Assembly (NCBI GenBank): GCA_028282725.1
Contig: JANQHF010000002.1
Span: 1 to 60,123 of the forward strand
Direction of reading: 5' to 3'
Length of the DNA: 60,123 bases
DNA from: Saprospiraceae bacterium
Lineage (GTDB): Bacteria; Bacteroidota; Bacteroidia; Chitinophagales; Saprospiraceae
Under the pieces are notes generated by a model, which was not told the origin of the DNA, ran no database searches, and saw nothing but the letters and a program-made list of their open reading frames with translations. The first letter of the stretch is position 1. Each line of letters starts with the position of its first letter. Of this stretch, positions 43,564 to 52,239 are shown in pieces. The translations under genes and the position numbers were made by a program.

Positions 43564-45570
43564 TCATAAATGTACCCTAAAGACAGCATAAAAATGCCGT
43601 GGCGGTTGAATTCTATATCCCGGACCTTCGACCAAGCCATCAAAGTCCAGATCTACCGGAGCTCCATCTGTAAAATACTGCTCATCGGGAAGATTGTTCA
43701 GCATCAGTGAACAAGAAAACCGCTCGGTTAATTTCCAGTTGACCTGGGTATTCACGACGGCATGTGCAGGCAACTCAAATCCAGGCAGGTTAGCCAGTTC
43801 CATAAATGACGTACTCACATATCGACCTGAAAGGATGATTTCAAGATCGTTTACAAGATCAAATTGGAATTGTGGCCTGAAAATCCATTTAGGGGCAAAA
43901 ATATGGCGGACATCGGTCAAGGTCTGGTCGCCGGTATTGAATTCATCTACATTGGTGGTTAAATATGATGCATTGAACGTGAAAGAAGTACTTTCTGCAA
44001 CCTGGTATCCCATCTGAAGTTCGATGCCAGACCGTTTGCTTCGTGGCACATTTTGACGAATATCCATGTATGACCTTTCCATCAAGGCGCCCACCTGGGA
44101 TATTTCATTCGTAAAATTCATGTGGAAAACATTGGCAGAAAGCGTCAGATTTTCATTGGAGATTCTCCATCCAAGTTCCATATCATTTACATTTTCTTCC
44201 AGGACCGCACCATTCCTGATGTCCGACCTCGTAGGTTCACGACTGGTGCGTCCATACGAGGCATAGAATGAATGAACATCATTGAGTTGATAATTCAAAC
44301 CAAAAATCCAGTTAAGGAAAAACCAATTTTTGTCAAAGTTGATACCGGTTGCAAGCTCCGGGTCCGGGCGCAACGAGAGATCAACATTTCTCAATTGTAC
44401 ATTCCCAAATAAGCTTACCCGGTCTATGTCATAATTTACTTTGGCAAAGGTGCTAATCTCGGTCTTGCCAGAATGATCCCGATCAATTGGATTGGAAACA
44501 TTCGGAGCCAGATATTCAAAATTGGTCCGGTCAAATTGATAAGCCTGAATTCCACCACGGATGGTTATATTTTCATTTTCAATATTGAGATGCGACATGA
44601 TCCCATAGTGATCGTTGGTAAGTCCGAAGACACATTGTGTTTCATCATCAGTGGCAAACGGAAATACTCCGCGTGCACCACCATAATACAAAGTCGCGTC
44701 AATGCTTGTATTGCTATTCAAGCTGTTGGAATATTGCAATTGGATTAACTCCTGCTCAAAATCATCCGTATCATTGGGATGATTGTAGTTTGTTTTGGGA
44801 TTCACGTTGATATCATCGAGTAATACGGGAAGATAGGACTGGTCATTTTGAGTCTTTCCCATAAAGCCAGTTAACTTGACCACGTGTTGATTTCCTGCAT
44901 GTCCAATTGAACCGAATATCGAATAAGAGTCAGAAGCAGAATGTTCTTTGTAACCATTGACAGAAGTTCTGGTGATTCGTCCATAAGCACCAACTCCATT
45001 ACTCAGTTTTCCCGTATTGATTTCAGCCGAAGTGCGCAAGGTGCCAAATGAACCTGTGGTCAGTTCCAGGTTAGAGCCGGCCGTGGTCGTAAAGACATTC
45101 ACCGACTCAAAATTTACAGAACCTCCATATGATGCCACTCCAATTCCGGATGCACCTACACCGCGCTGTACCTGAACACTTTCTACACTATTGCCAAAGT
45201 CTGAAAAATTCGAAAAGAAAACTCCCTGGTCAATCATGTCGTTCAGAGGAACTCCGTTCAGTGTTACATTAATCCTTGATTGCGAAATACCTCTCATCCT
45301 GAACTGCGCATAATTTCCGATGTCCGTACCTGCATCGGAATAAGACACAATAGAGGGAGACAGCTGCTGCAATAAGACGGAGGGATCCTGGCCACTATAC
45401 ACTTTTTCGATCTGCGCTGATTGAATCGTTTGAAAGCTTAGAGGGTCTACGTTCGAAGAGCGAGAGGCCTTGATGAAAACCTGTTTGAGATCAAGGGAAT
45501 CATAAAGAACTTCCTGACCACAAAGATGTATGGAAGATGTAAATAATATTGAAATAAAGATTCTTCTCAT
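43564..45570 (-). CDS. TonB-dependent outer-membrane receptor, thiamin-regulated
   Basis: 668 residues with signal peptide MRRIFISILFTSSIHLCGQ. The plug domain covers about 30-150 (VFIKASRSSNVDPLSFQTIQ, then QFRMRGISQSRINVTLNGVP, then VQRGVGASG), followed by a 22-strand barrel that ends in PPRHFYAVFRVHL. No carboxypeptidase-like N-terminal domain. A TPP riboswitch lies directly upstream and its 3' part can pair with the start codon, so this is a thiamin or thiamin-precursor receptor of the type reported for Bacteroidota (OMT). The upstream PnuT-like transporter and NadR-like kinase genes fit that role. The start is the ATG at 45570; it is part of an 8-bp inverted repeat. Confidence 0.92.
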   Translation of the reverse strand: MRRIFISILFTSSIHLCGQEVLYDSLDLKQVFIKASRSSNVDPLSFQTIQSAQIEKVYSGQDPSVLLQQLSPSIVSYSDAGTDIGNYAQFRMRGISQSRINVTLNGVPLNDMIDQGVFFSNFSDFGNSVESVQVQRGVGASGIGVASYGGSVNFESVNVFTTTAGSNLELTTGSFGTLRTSAEINTGKLSNGVGAYGRITRTSVNGYKEHSASDSYSIFGSIGHAGNQHVVKLTGFMGKTQNDQSYLPVLLDDINVNPKTNYNHPNDTDDFEQELIQLQYSNSLNSNTSIDATLYYGGARGVFPFATDDETQCVFGLTNDHYGIMSHLNIENENITIRGGIQAYQFDRTNFEYLAPNVSNPIDRDHSGKTEISTFAKVNYDIDRVSLFGNVQLRNVDLSLRPDPELATGINFDKNWFFLNWIFGLNYQLNDVHSFYASYGRTSREPTRSDIRNGAVLEENVNDMELGWRISNENLTLSANVFHMNFTNEISQVGALMERSYMDIRQNVPRSKRSGIELQMGYQVAESTSFTFNASYLTTNVDEFNTGDQTLTDVRHIFAPKWIFRPQFQFDLVNDLEIILSGRYVSTSFMELANLPGFELPAHAVVNTQVNWKLTERFSCSLMLNNLPDEQYFTDGAPVDLDFDGLVEGPGYRIQPPRHFYAVFRVHL

Positions 45571-45595
45571 TGCTCAGTATGATGTTTATGAGAAG
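45563..45595 (-). promoter_or_regulatory. Start-codon hairpin of the TonB receptor mRNA
   Basis: On the minus strand CUUCUCAU (45595-45588) and AUGAGAAG (45570-45563) are perfectly complementary over 8 bases, with a 17-base loop. The second arm begins with the AUG start codon, so the hairpin would hide it. The first arm also overlaps CCCUUCUC (45597-45590), which can pair with the 5' end of the TPP aptamer. Confidence 0.7.
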
Positions 45596-45611
45596 GGTGG
45601 CGGGATGTTCT

Positions 45612-45691
45612 GGTCAGAGATTCCTACGCCAGTATTACCTGGTTCAGGTCAAAGGGTATGATCTCAGCCTTGTAGTCAGGCACCCCTTCTC
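45612..45691 (-). promoter_or_regulatory. TPP riboswitch aptamer (THI element)
   Basis: On the minus strand the aptamer core is unmistakable: GGGGTGCC at 45686-45679, GGCTGAGAT at 45669-45661, ACCC at 45656-45653, then TTTGACCTGAACCAGG, AATACTGGCGTAGGAA. These are the conserved parts of the thiamin pyrophosphate riboswitch. P1 can be made by GAGA (45691-45688) and TCTC (45620-45617). It lies 20 bases after the kinase stop and 42 before the receptor start. Thiamin pyrophosphate binding should lower receptor expression. Confidence 0.95.
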
Positions 45692-45710
45692 GAATTTGAT
45701 GCAAGATAGG

Positions 45711-46259
45711 CTAACTATAATTCCCGAGCAAAGAAATCAAAGTCAAATCCAATTGTTTTATTCGCTCCTCGGTACTCCCGCTTACGATCACATGGTCGAC
45801 TCCGGTTTTTTGCACTTCCTCCCTATATTTTTCGAATAATTCAGGTCTGATCTGGCGGCTTTCTCTTAAAGGATCCTCTTCAAAGGGAATATTGTAGTCA
45901 GGTAGAATGTAAAGATCCGGCAGACTTAACTGGAGCAAAGAATTGATCAGCGGATGTGCCTGTCCATATTTTACCTGGCTCCAGACTTTAATGACCAACA
46001 AACTGGTATCACAAATGATGCCCGGCCCTTCATAAGTTTCATTGACAAATTCACTGCGGTATTGTTCCAGGGCGATTTTGTTCAGATCACTTATTTCATA
46101 GTCCCTTTGAAGGTTGTGCAGATATTCACGAGAGAATTCGGAAATATAGAAGAGGTCATATCGTTGAGCAAGAGCCCTGGACAAGGTTGTTTTTCCGGAG
46201 CATTCTACACCAGTGACGACGATCTTTTTCACGGTAAAGCATTCATTTTCTTTTTCCAT
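45711..46259 (-). CDS. NadR-like P-loop nucleotide kinase domain protein
   Basis: 182 residues from the ATG at 46259. A GTG at 46232 forming a GTGA overlap with the transporter stop, and giving VKKIVVTGVECSGKTT, is equally likely. The Walker A motif is GVECSGKTTL; the DxS strand is GIICDTSLLVIKVW, and the chain ends in a short helix. It matches the ATPase part (ribosylnicotinamide-kinase-like) of NadR. Bacteroidota often place this gene next to PnuC/PnuT transporters, where it probably phosphorylates the imported vitamin. Here the thiamin context suggests thiamin or a related compound, but nicotinamide riboside cannot be excluded. Confidence 0.85.
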   Translation of the reverse strand: MEKENECFTVKKIVVTGVECSGKTTLSRALAQRYDLFYISEFSREYLHNLQRDYEISDLNKIALEQYRSEFVNETYEGPGIICDTSLLVIKVWSQVKYGQAHPLINSLLQLSLPDLYILPDYNIPFEEDPLRESRQIRPELFEKYREEVQKTGVDHVIVSGSTEERIKQLDLTLISLLGNYS

Positions 46260-46867
46260 GCGAGCAATCCGGTCAAGGCAAGTCCAATGTAGATAAAGTA
46301 CAACAAGCTGTAAAAGTACATGCCTTTGTAATAATAGATGCCAGTGGCAAGAATATCGACCATCAACCAGTAGTACCAATTATCCAATTTTTTCCGGGCT
46401 GTTAGCCACATACCTGTAATGCTCAGTACTGAAGTGGTACTATCCCAAAATGGTAAATCAGCAGGGGGCATATTTTCAATAAGTCCTGGTCCTCTCAATA
46501 AACCTTGTTGAAAAATCATGATTCCGGCTATGGATAGAAAGGTCAGAAGAATTGATTCTTTCAAGGTGCTGTGCGTTATGGGCAGTACATCAGATGTATC
46601 TTTTGAACCGCCTTTTACCCAATGAATCCAGCCATAAATATTCAGGATCAAAAAGATCACATGCAATAAGAAGTCGCCATATAACCTTGCATTCCAAAAG
46701 ACGACAAATGATATGAGGATGTATATAATCCCGCAGATCCACGTCAGAATATTTTCTTTGACCAAGAAGTAGACACAAAGCAATCCGAATACCAATCCAA
46801 AAAACTCAAGGGCTCCCATGTGTGTCAGGTAGCTCAGGATTTCCTGCGAAATAGTCATGTCATTCAT
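46229..46867 (-). CDS. PnuC/PnuT-family vitamin transporter
   Basis: A membrane transporter of about 212 residues from the ATG at 46867; an ATG at 46951 would add 28 residues and leave just 12 bases to the divergent gene. Seven or eight helices. Signature residues: SYLTHMGALEFFGLVFGLLC, then WICGIIYILISFVVFWNARLYGD, and LNIYGWIHW (PnuC family: n.yGw..W). PnuC carries nicotinamide riboside; the PnuT subtype carries thiamin and is common in Bacteroidota thiamin operons. The TPP riboswitch downstream argues for PnuT. The kinase gene overlaps its end. Confidence 0.88.
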   Translation of the reverse strand: MNDMTISQEILSYLTHMGALEFFGLVFGLLCVYFLVKENILTWICGIIYILISFVVFWNARLYGDFLLHVIFLILNIYGWIHWVKGGSKDTSDVLPITHSTLKESILLTFLSIAGIMIFQQGLLRGPGLIENMPPADLPFWDSTTSVLSITGMWLTARKKLDNWYYWLMVDILATGIYYYKGMYFYSLLYFIYIGLALTGLLAWKKKMNALP

Positions 46868-46963
46868 CGTGGTAAGACTGAAATATTGCGAAAGCGGAAT
46901 ACTCAATAAGGCTAGAACATTTTGGTAACTTAGTAGAACAAAAGTACTCAAGGAACTGGGAAT

Positions 46964-48010
46964 ATGGACAATGTTGATTTCATCACAATAGTCAGATATG
47001 CGTGGATCGAATATGACAGTTCAAGAAGAGTGGTGGACATTACCGATATCAGTGTCATGGTTTCGACCAATCACGTCTATAAGATCAGCCTTGAAGATGG
47101 CAATTTTGTAATTGCAAAATTGAGCCATTTTGGAAAATATGAAGACTTTGTTGAAGACCACACGATTATCAATGTGTTGTCCAATAATCTACCTTTTCCC
47201 TTTGAATATTTTCTTTCCAGGTCATTAATGAAGGGTGATTCCATCTTTATTCATCGTTTCAAGAATTACGAAATCGATGCTGCCATTGTGTTTTACAGAC
47301 CGATAAAAATCAATTTGAGACCTCCCAGAAAAATGAACCTCGGTCAAATCATTACACTGGGCAAACAAGTGGCAGAGTTTCATAAAGCGTGTCATCTCGT
47401 AAGACATACACTGCCCCCATCTTCCAAATCCCTGCTGAAAGATATTGGTTTGATTGAAGACTATATAAGATCCCCCAAATCGATTGTGAAAAATGAGGAG
47501 CACAAGCAACTCGTCTTAAATCATTGCGGACAATTCAAAAAAGAGGTAAGTGATCTGTCTTTAAATGAAGACGACTTGATTCCCGTATTTATCGATTGGA
47601 ACATTGGCAATTTTTCAGTCGATGCGAATTTTTGTTTGTTTTCGCGTTGGGACTATGACTGGTTCCGCACGACAACCAGGGTCTTGGATTTCTATTTTTT
47701 GAGCCGTGTCGTTTCTGAAGCTGGAGATCAGACAGCGTTTACCTACAACATGAGTACGCTCCAGGAAGAGAGGTTTATTACGTTTTTACAGTCTTACCAT
47801 CAAATCTTTCCTTTGAAGAGAACAGAAGTTCTTATGATAAAAGAAGCTTACCGATTCTTTATTTTGAATTATGTAATCAGGCATGGCGGGTACTTTTTCA
47901 ATGCTCCATATGCAGACCAATTGAGAGAAGATGCTTTAAATCAACACCTGCATGACGTTGATACTTTTAATTCCGAATTATTGATAAATGCTTTAAATAT
48001 CGAAGAATGA
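46964..48010 (+). CDS. APH-like phosphotransferase
   Basis: 348 residues with an aminoglycoside-phosphotransferase/choline-kinase fold. A nucleotide-lobe Lys candidate is in GNFVIAKLSH, the catalytic loop is FIDWNIGNFS (Asp211 and Asn216, replacing the more common HGD...N), and the metal-binding segment is SRWDYDWFRTTTRVLD (Asp230/Asp232). The helix FHKACH is typical of the C-lobe. The HGD motif is altered to IDW, as in fructosamine-kinase or homoserine-kinase-like groups. Substrate unknown. Its stop overlaps the HAD phosphatase start (ATGA), so the two are translationally coupled. Divergent from the PnuT-like gene. Confidence 0.8.
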   Translation: MDNVDFITIVRYAWIEYDSSRRVVDITDISVMVSTNHVYKISLEDGNFVIAKLSHFGKYEDFVEDHTIINVLSNNLPFPFEYFLSRSLMKGDSIFIHRFKNYEIDAAIVFYRPIKINLRPPRKMNLGQIITLGKQVAEFHKACHLVRHTLPPSSKSLLKDIGLIEDYIRSPKSIVKNEEHKQLVLNHCGQFKKEVSDLSLNEDDLIPVFIDWNIGNFSVDANFCLFSRWDYDWFRTTTRVLDFYFLSRVVSEAGDQTAFTYNMSTLQEERFITFLQSYHQIFPLKRTEVLMIKEAYRFFILNYVIRHGGYFFNAPYADQLREDALNQHLHDVDTFNSELLINALNIEE

Positions 48011-48855
48011 ATTTGGTACGAGCAGCGGACCTGCTCAGTGTATACAGGGTGGTTTTTCTCGATTCTTATGGAGTGATTAAGAATCACCAGGGTTTGATTC
48101 CCGGGATCCAGGGCACCATCGATTTTCTCAATGGCAACGGAATACCATTCAGAATTCTCACCAATGATGCTTCGAGAAGTCAGATTGCCCAGGTAGAAAA
48201 GTTTGATGAAATGGGTCTCAAAGGAATTGAGCCCTATCATGTCGTGACATCCGGTATGATGGCGCGATTGTATCTGAAATTCAAAATACACGCAGGAATC
48301 ATTGCTTATATAGGAACCGAACAGGCTGCCGAGATCATTCTTCAGGATCATGGAAGGGCAGTACCGGTGCATCAAATTGACCTGGAGATGTCCGGGGAAA
48401 TTTCGGCCATCGTCTTTCTTGATGATGAAGGGTATGACTGGCGCTCAACAATCAATCATTGTTTGAATATTTTAAGAAGAGTTAATATCCCGGTCATTAT
48501 AGCCAATACAGATCAAATTTATCCGGTAACAAAAAACGACGTATCGCTGGCTACTGGTGGAATTGCCCAATTGATAGAAAATGTGATTAGAAGGAATTTT
48601 ATAAAGTTTGGAAAACCCGATTCACAGATGTTTTCGTATGCCTTCGATGAACTACTCAAAGTAGGTCACCAGATAGAAAGAAGTGATGTCCTCATGGTGG
48701 GAGATACCTTACATACCGATATTCTGGGAGGGAACCGGTTTGGCACCCGAACGGCTTTGGTCCTGTCCGGCAATACCACAAAGGCCAATGCACAACTATT
48801 GATAGACAGCACAGGCGTCCGGCCCGACTATATTTTGGAAAATATAATCTTATAG
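48007..48855 (+). CDS. HAD-superfamily IIA hydrolase, NagD-like
   Basis: 282 residues. Motif I is FLDSYGVIKN with nucleophile Asp19; the second Asp (acid/base) of the usual DxD is Tyr21, as in the D-x-W/Y variant of some HAD-IIA groups. Cap IIA segment at about 80-180. Motif II is FRILTNDAS at about 50, motif III Lys is FGKPDSQMF, motif IV is MVGDTLHTDILGGNRFG. Members are phosphatases of sugar or nucleotide phosphates. Its 4-base overlap with the APH-like kinase suggests a paired job, for example repair or recycling of a phosphorylated metabolite. The variant second Asp lowers confidence in activity. Confidence 0.85.
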   Translation: MNLVRAADLLSVYRVVFLDSYGVIKNHQGLIPGIQGTIDFLNGNGIPFRILTNDASRSQIAQVEKFDEMGLKGIEPYHVVTSGMMARLYLKFKIHAGIIAYIGTEQAAEIILQDHGRAVPVHQIDLEMSGEISAIVFLDDEGYDWRSTINHCLNILRRVNIPVIIANTDQIYPVTKNDVSLATGGIAQLIENVIRRNFIKFGKPDSQMFSYAFDELLKVGHQIERSDVLMVGDTLHTDILGGNRFGTRTALVLSGNTTKANAQLLIDSTGVRPDYILENIIL

Positions 48856-48899
48856 ACTAATGGCCCTGATCCCTTTTAGACAATTTGAATTTTGATGGA

Positions 48900-49742
48900 A
48901 TGGAACATAATGTATTGATCACGGGTGTCTCTACCGGAATCGGGTATGGTATTGCAAAGGAATACATACGCAGGGGATACCGCGTCTATGGAAGTGTTCG
49001 CAATGAAAATGATGCAAATCGTTTGAATAGTGAATTTGGCGATTCATTGATTCCGTTGATATTTGATGTAACTGACCAGGAAAGCATTGATGCGGCCTTT
49101 GATAAAGTCAACAGTGAAATCGGTGATAAGGGGTTATTTTGCCTGTTGAATAATGCCGGCATTGCCATCGGTGGTCCTATTCAATATCAATCCATGGAAG
49201 AGATTATTCGTCATTTTGAAATCAATGTTTTTGGAGCAATGAGGGTGACCAGGGCATTTCTTCCTTTATTGGGCGCAAGAGAAGATCATCCGATGCCACC
49301 AGGAAAGATCATCAACATCAGCAGTGTGGCGGGCAAGTTTGCCGCACCTTTTGTTGCAGCCTATGTAGGCAGTAAACACGCGCTTGAAGGATTGTCCAAA
49401 AGTATGCGGCGAGAATTGCTGATTTATGGTATTGATGTGATCATCATTGGACCCGGGGCGGTTAAGACTCCTATTTGGGGCAAAGGGTTTCGCCGGGATA
49501 TGTATCAGGATACTCCATACGCGAGCATCCTGAAAGGGTTTTTCAAAGGTGCTATGAAAAATGCGGAAAAGGGATTGTCCATCGAATTTATCGGCAAAAG
49601 GGTTGTTGATATTTCTCAAAAGCAAAAACCAAAAACCAGGTATGCACTTGTTCCCCAAAAATTTTCGAATTGGACTCTTCCAAGACTTCTTCCGCCAAGA
49701 TTCATTGATAAAGTGATCAAGAAAAGACTGTTGAAAATGTGA
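48900..49742 (+). CDS. Short-chain dehydrogenase/reductase
   Basis: 280 residues from the ATG at 48900. Rossmann motif TGVSTGIGYG near residues 8-18; NNAG loop at about 84-87; catalytic Ser in INISSVAGK, Tyr and Lys in YVGSKHALEG. The C-terminus is longer than in the minimal 250-residue SDR and ends in KRLLKM. Classic SDR, NAD(P)H-dependent, substrate unknown; such extended forms often act on retinol-, steroid- or fatty-like alcohols. Follows the HAD gene by 44 bases and may belong to the same transcript. Confidence 0.9.
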   Translation: MEHNVLITGVSTGIGYGIAKEYIRRGYRVYGSVRNENDANRLNSEFGDSLIPLIFDVTDQESIDAAFDKVNSEIGDKGLFCLLNNAGIAIGGPIQYQSMEEIIRHFEINVFGAMRVTRAFLPLLGAREDHPMPPGKIINISSVAGKFAAPFVAAYVGSKHALEGLSKSMRRELLIYGIDVIIIGPGAVKTPIWGKGFRRDMYQDTPYASILKGFFKGAMKNAEKGLSIEFIGKRVVDISQKQKPKTRYALVPQKFSNWTLPRLLPPRFIDKVIKKRLLKM

Positions 49743-49747
49743 TGAAA

Positions 49748-50767
49748 TCAAAGCCTGTTGAACACCTCTATGAGCAAACCTGAAGGTGAATGCAGCGACA
49801 TGGCAATTGCTTCCCCATAAAATGGATCACCAACCTTTCTGGGAGTCTTATACACCTTGAATTGACCTGCATGTGCCCTGGATAAAGTCTCACCTATATC
49901 ATTACTTTCGAAGGTGAGCCATCCCCTTCTTTGTAATGATGGTGGTTGACTCAACTTTTCTTGTTTCGATTCTTTCGTCATTTGTACCAGGCGAAGAGCC
50001 GTATCGGACAAGGCCTCTGACTGAACCACTTTCACGGAGGAAACTTTCTTGAAATTCTTTTTGAAAGAGGCATTGATAGAATTGCTTTCCTTCTTATTGA
50101 CTACAGATCTCTGGGCCAGGACTTTATAAAAAAAATCAGATTCACTATCGACATCAGGGATTGACAAATCAACAGAATTCAATGTTGGGAAGGGACTTCC
50201 TTCGATTTCTCTATCCTGCAAATGATTGATGAGAAAGTGATCCGGACCGACAAATTGACTCTGTTCCAGCGACCTTTGCCCGTATTGAGCTTTCTTCTTC
50301 TTATAATTTGATTTGAATTGATTGTCTTCAAGTGATTTCGATAGCTTTTTCGTTTTGTTCGTCAAAAAATTCAATGACTGGAGGGCGTTCAAATCAAGAC
50401 CAGGAGTCCCTGAATTGAGGGCCGAACGACTATTTATTTCTAAGATTCTGACAACCAATCCCGGGGAAGGATTACCGGATGCCAGGTAATATGTGTTGAA
50501 ATTATGCTCTCCTTCAAGCCCCCATGCACTTATCACCCTGGTCATCTCATCCTTAGTTGCATGAAATGGCCCGTTACATTCAAACTTCATACTTTTCTCA
50601 AGCAGATCACGGTACGTCGCAACTTCCGAAGTACAGATTGTGATGCCGAATAATTGACATCTCCATTTGGAGTCAGAAGAAATATCCCCGGAGTTCATAA
50701 AGAGTGATCGTAATAAAGGCCCAAATATAGAAGAACTTGTGGCAACAGTTAATCTGAATGAGCTCAT
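49748..50767 (-). CDS. Divergent two-part VOC-like protein
   Basis: 339 residues, no signal. The N-terminal about 110 residues read as a VOC half-pair: FGITICTSEVATYRDLLEKSMKF, then HNFNTYYLASGNPSPGLVVRILE. The last 60 residues (WLTFESNDIGETLSRAHAG, KVGDPFYGEAIAMSLHSPSG, LLIEVF) read as the final VOC unit. The middle of about 150 residues is charged and may be partly disordered. No metal ligands of glyoxalase I can be placed with certainty. I do not know close family members; the VOC call is my pattern reading. Convergent with the SDR gene, 5 bases apart. Confidence 0.6.
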   Translation of the reverse strand: MSSFRLTVATSSSIFGPLLRSLFMNSGDISSDSKWRCQLFGITICTSEVATYRDLLEKSMKFECNGPFHATKDEMTRVISAWGLEGEHNFNTYYLASGNPSPGLVVRILEINSRSALNSGTPGLDLNALQSLNFLTNKTKKLSKSLEDNQFKSNYKKKKAQYGQRSLEQSQFVGPDHFLINHLQDREIEGSPFPTLNSVDLSIPDVDSESDFFYKVLAQRSVVNKKESNSINASFKKNFKKVSSVKVVQSEALSDTALRLVQMTKESKQEKLSQPPSLQRRGWLTFESNDIGETLSRAHAGQFKVYKTPRKVGDPFYGEAIAMSLHSPSGLLIEVFNRL

Positions 50768-50828
50768 AAAACCTCAGTCAAAGCAGCGAATGAACAAAGC
50801 TAACTGCTTTAATTAAAAAAGTAATGAT

Positions 50829-51067
50829 ATGAATGATCTTGTCTCTTTTATCTTGTCCTTTGGAATGTTATTCCTCAGTTCTTCAGCACTTTCCGCCCGG
50901 TACAGCTATGAAGTTTCTGCCGAACATCCTATTTGGGTTGCCCAACCCGGGACGGAGGACTACAGGAAGATGGCAAGATCATCTTGTTTCGAGATCAAAA
51001 TGCACTGAATGGAATGGATGGCAAGTACAAGATCAACTTCAATGACATCACCAATACCTCATTTTAA
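50829..51067 (+). pseudogene. Possible decayed exported protein, frameshifted
   Basis: A frame from ATG 50829 to TGA 51006-51008 encodes a signal-like MNDLVSFILSFGMLFLSSSA, then ARYSYEVSAEHP. The +2 frame continues as DGGLQEDGKIILFRDQNALN and ends at TAA 51065-51067. A single frameshift near 50955 would join them into a roughly 79-residue exported protein. The rest of the gap 50768-51103 shows nothing else. Could also be chance. Confidence 0.3.
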
Positions 51068-51103
51068 GTGGTTGGGTGAATGGGTCACTTCCAGTGAATC
51101 TTT

Positions 51104-52078
51104 TTATTGAGCAGTGAATTCTATGATCAGTCGTTGGATTTCTGAAGGACGATTTTCTATGATATCGGGTTGGACAGGTCCACCATAGATGTTTTTATTC
51201 CTGTCTGACATGGTGGATACAGTCAAAACAAAGCTTCCACCATTCGACAAATTGAAATTTTGATTGGCTGTGGAAAGTCCGCAAGTTGCATTGCCGATAA
51301 ACAAGGTGTTTTCTTCTCCTTTCAGGGAAATAGCTGCCGCCTCACCACTGCTGGCAGTGATTTTATCGATGATTACGGCTATTTTATAACCGGATGATTT
51401 CATGACATAAGGTTTTGACAGCCTGGTCACCTTGTTCATTGTATTTTGGATATAGGATCCGTCCGTATCGTAACCCCATTCCAATTCATTGCCATCAGCA
51501 TCGATGAAATAGCCCAACGGGCCATCACCGATTATGGGCCCCATTGCAGCGATCATCGGATACATGTTACCACCTGAGTTGTTGCTTAAGTCGATCACCC
51601 AGCATTTGATTTCGGGCCCATCTTGTCGCTCGATGACCAATTGGAGGTCATCCACAAATTTCAACGCCTGTTCGTCCGTTCCGGAAAATGCCCCGATGGA
51701 CAAGTAACCGATGCTGTCATTGCCCACATCAAACATATTCATTCCTTTAAGACATTGAATCGTGGAAAAAGAAATACTCTGATTTCCATCCGGGAAAAGA
51801 TAAAAGCTATGACTATCATCAAGAATCTGAAGTAATTCTATGACAGCTGATCTGAATCCCAGGTTTTCGAGTTTTTCGTGGATCGCCGTTCTGCTGCTTG
51901 TCCAATCTATGGAATTTTTATTCAATGAATTTTGCTCTGCGATGGAAATCATTTGATTGACCAAATCCGGTTCTTCTTCAATATTCCCGGAAGAAATCTC
52001 CTCTTCGCTCCCACACGAAATAATCAGAGTTGCCAAAAGCAGAATGATGATGATGTGAGTCCACTTTTCTACTGACAT
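51104..52078 (-). CDS. S41-family peptidase-like lipoprotein
   Basis: 324 residues from the ATG at 52078; an ATG at 52117 adds 13 residues before the signal. Lipoprotein signal MSVEKWTHIIIILLLATLIISC, lipobox IISC. The C-terminal part has the tail-specific protease S41 layout: WVIDLSNNSGGNMYPMIAAM, GPIIGDGPLGYF, then KITASSGEAAAISLKG, where the second Ser of TASS is the nucleophile, and ATCGLSTANQNFNLSNGG, as in Prc/CtpA. The typical PDZ domain is absent, so it is a short form; specificity is unknown. Divergent from the haloacid-dehalogenase gene. Confidence 0.85.
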   Translation of the reverse strand: MSVEKWTHIIIILLLATLIISCGSEEEISSGNIEEEPDLVNQMISIAEQNSLNKNSIDWTSSRTAIHEKLENLGFRSAVIELLQILDDSHSFYLFPDGNQSISFSTIQCLKGMNMFDVGNDSIGYLSIGAFSGTDEQALKFVDDLQLVIERQDGPEIKCWVIDLSNNSGGNMYPMIAAMGPIIGDGPLGYFIDADGNELEWGYDTDGSYIQNTMNKVTRLSKPYVMKSSGYKIAVIIDKITASSGEAAAISLKGEENTLFIGNATCGLSTANQNFNLSNGGSFVLTVSTMSDRNKNIYGGPVQPDIIENRPSEIQRLIIEFTAQ

Positions 52079-52239
52079 ATGTTCAAATTTATGTTCTATT
52101 TTTATTGGGCCAAACAAGTGACCCGATACCCATGTTAATTCTGGCAGGATTCTTCCTGAAAATTCAGGAAATCACAGAAAATAGGCACCAAAACGTAGAT
52201 TTGGTTTTATAATTGACTCTTACCTCTAAGTATCCATTC

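Noticed and set aside
45570-45839. Plus-strand frame of 89 codons over the riboswitch
   Set aside because: It lies opposite the TPP aptamer and the end of the kinase gene; the structured RNA explains the bases.
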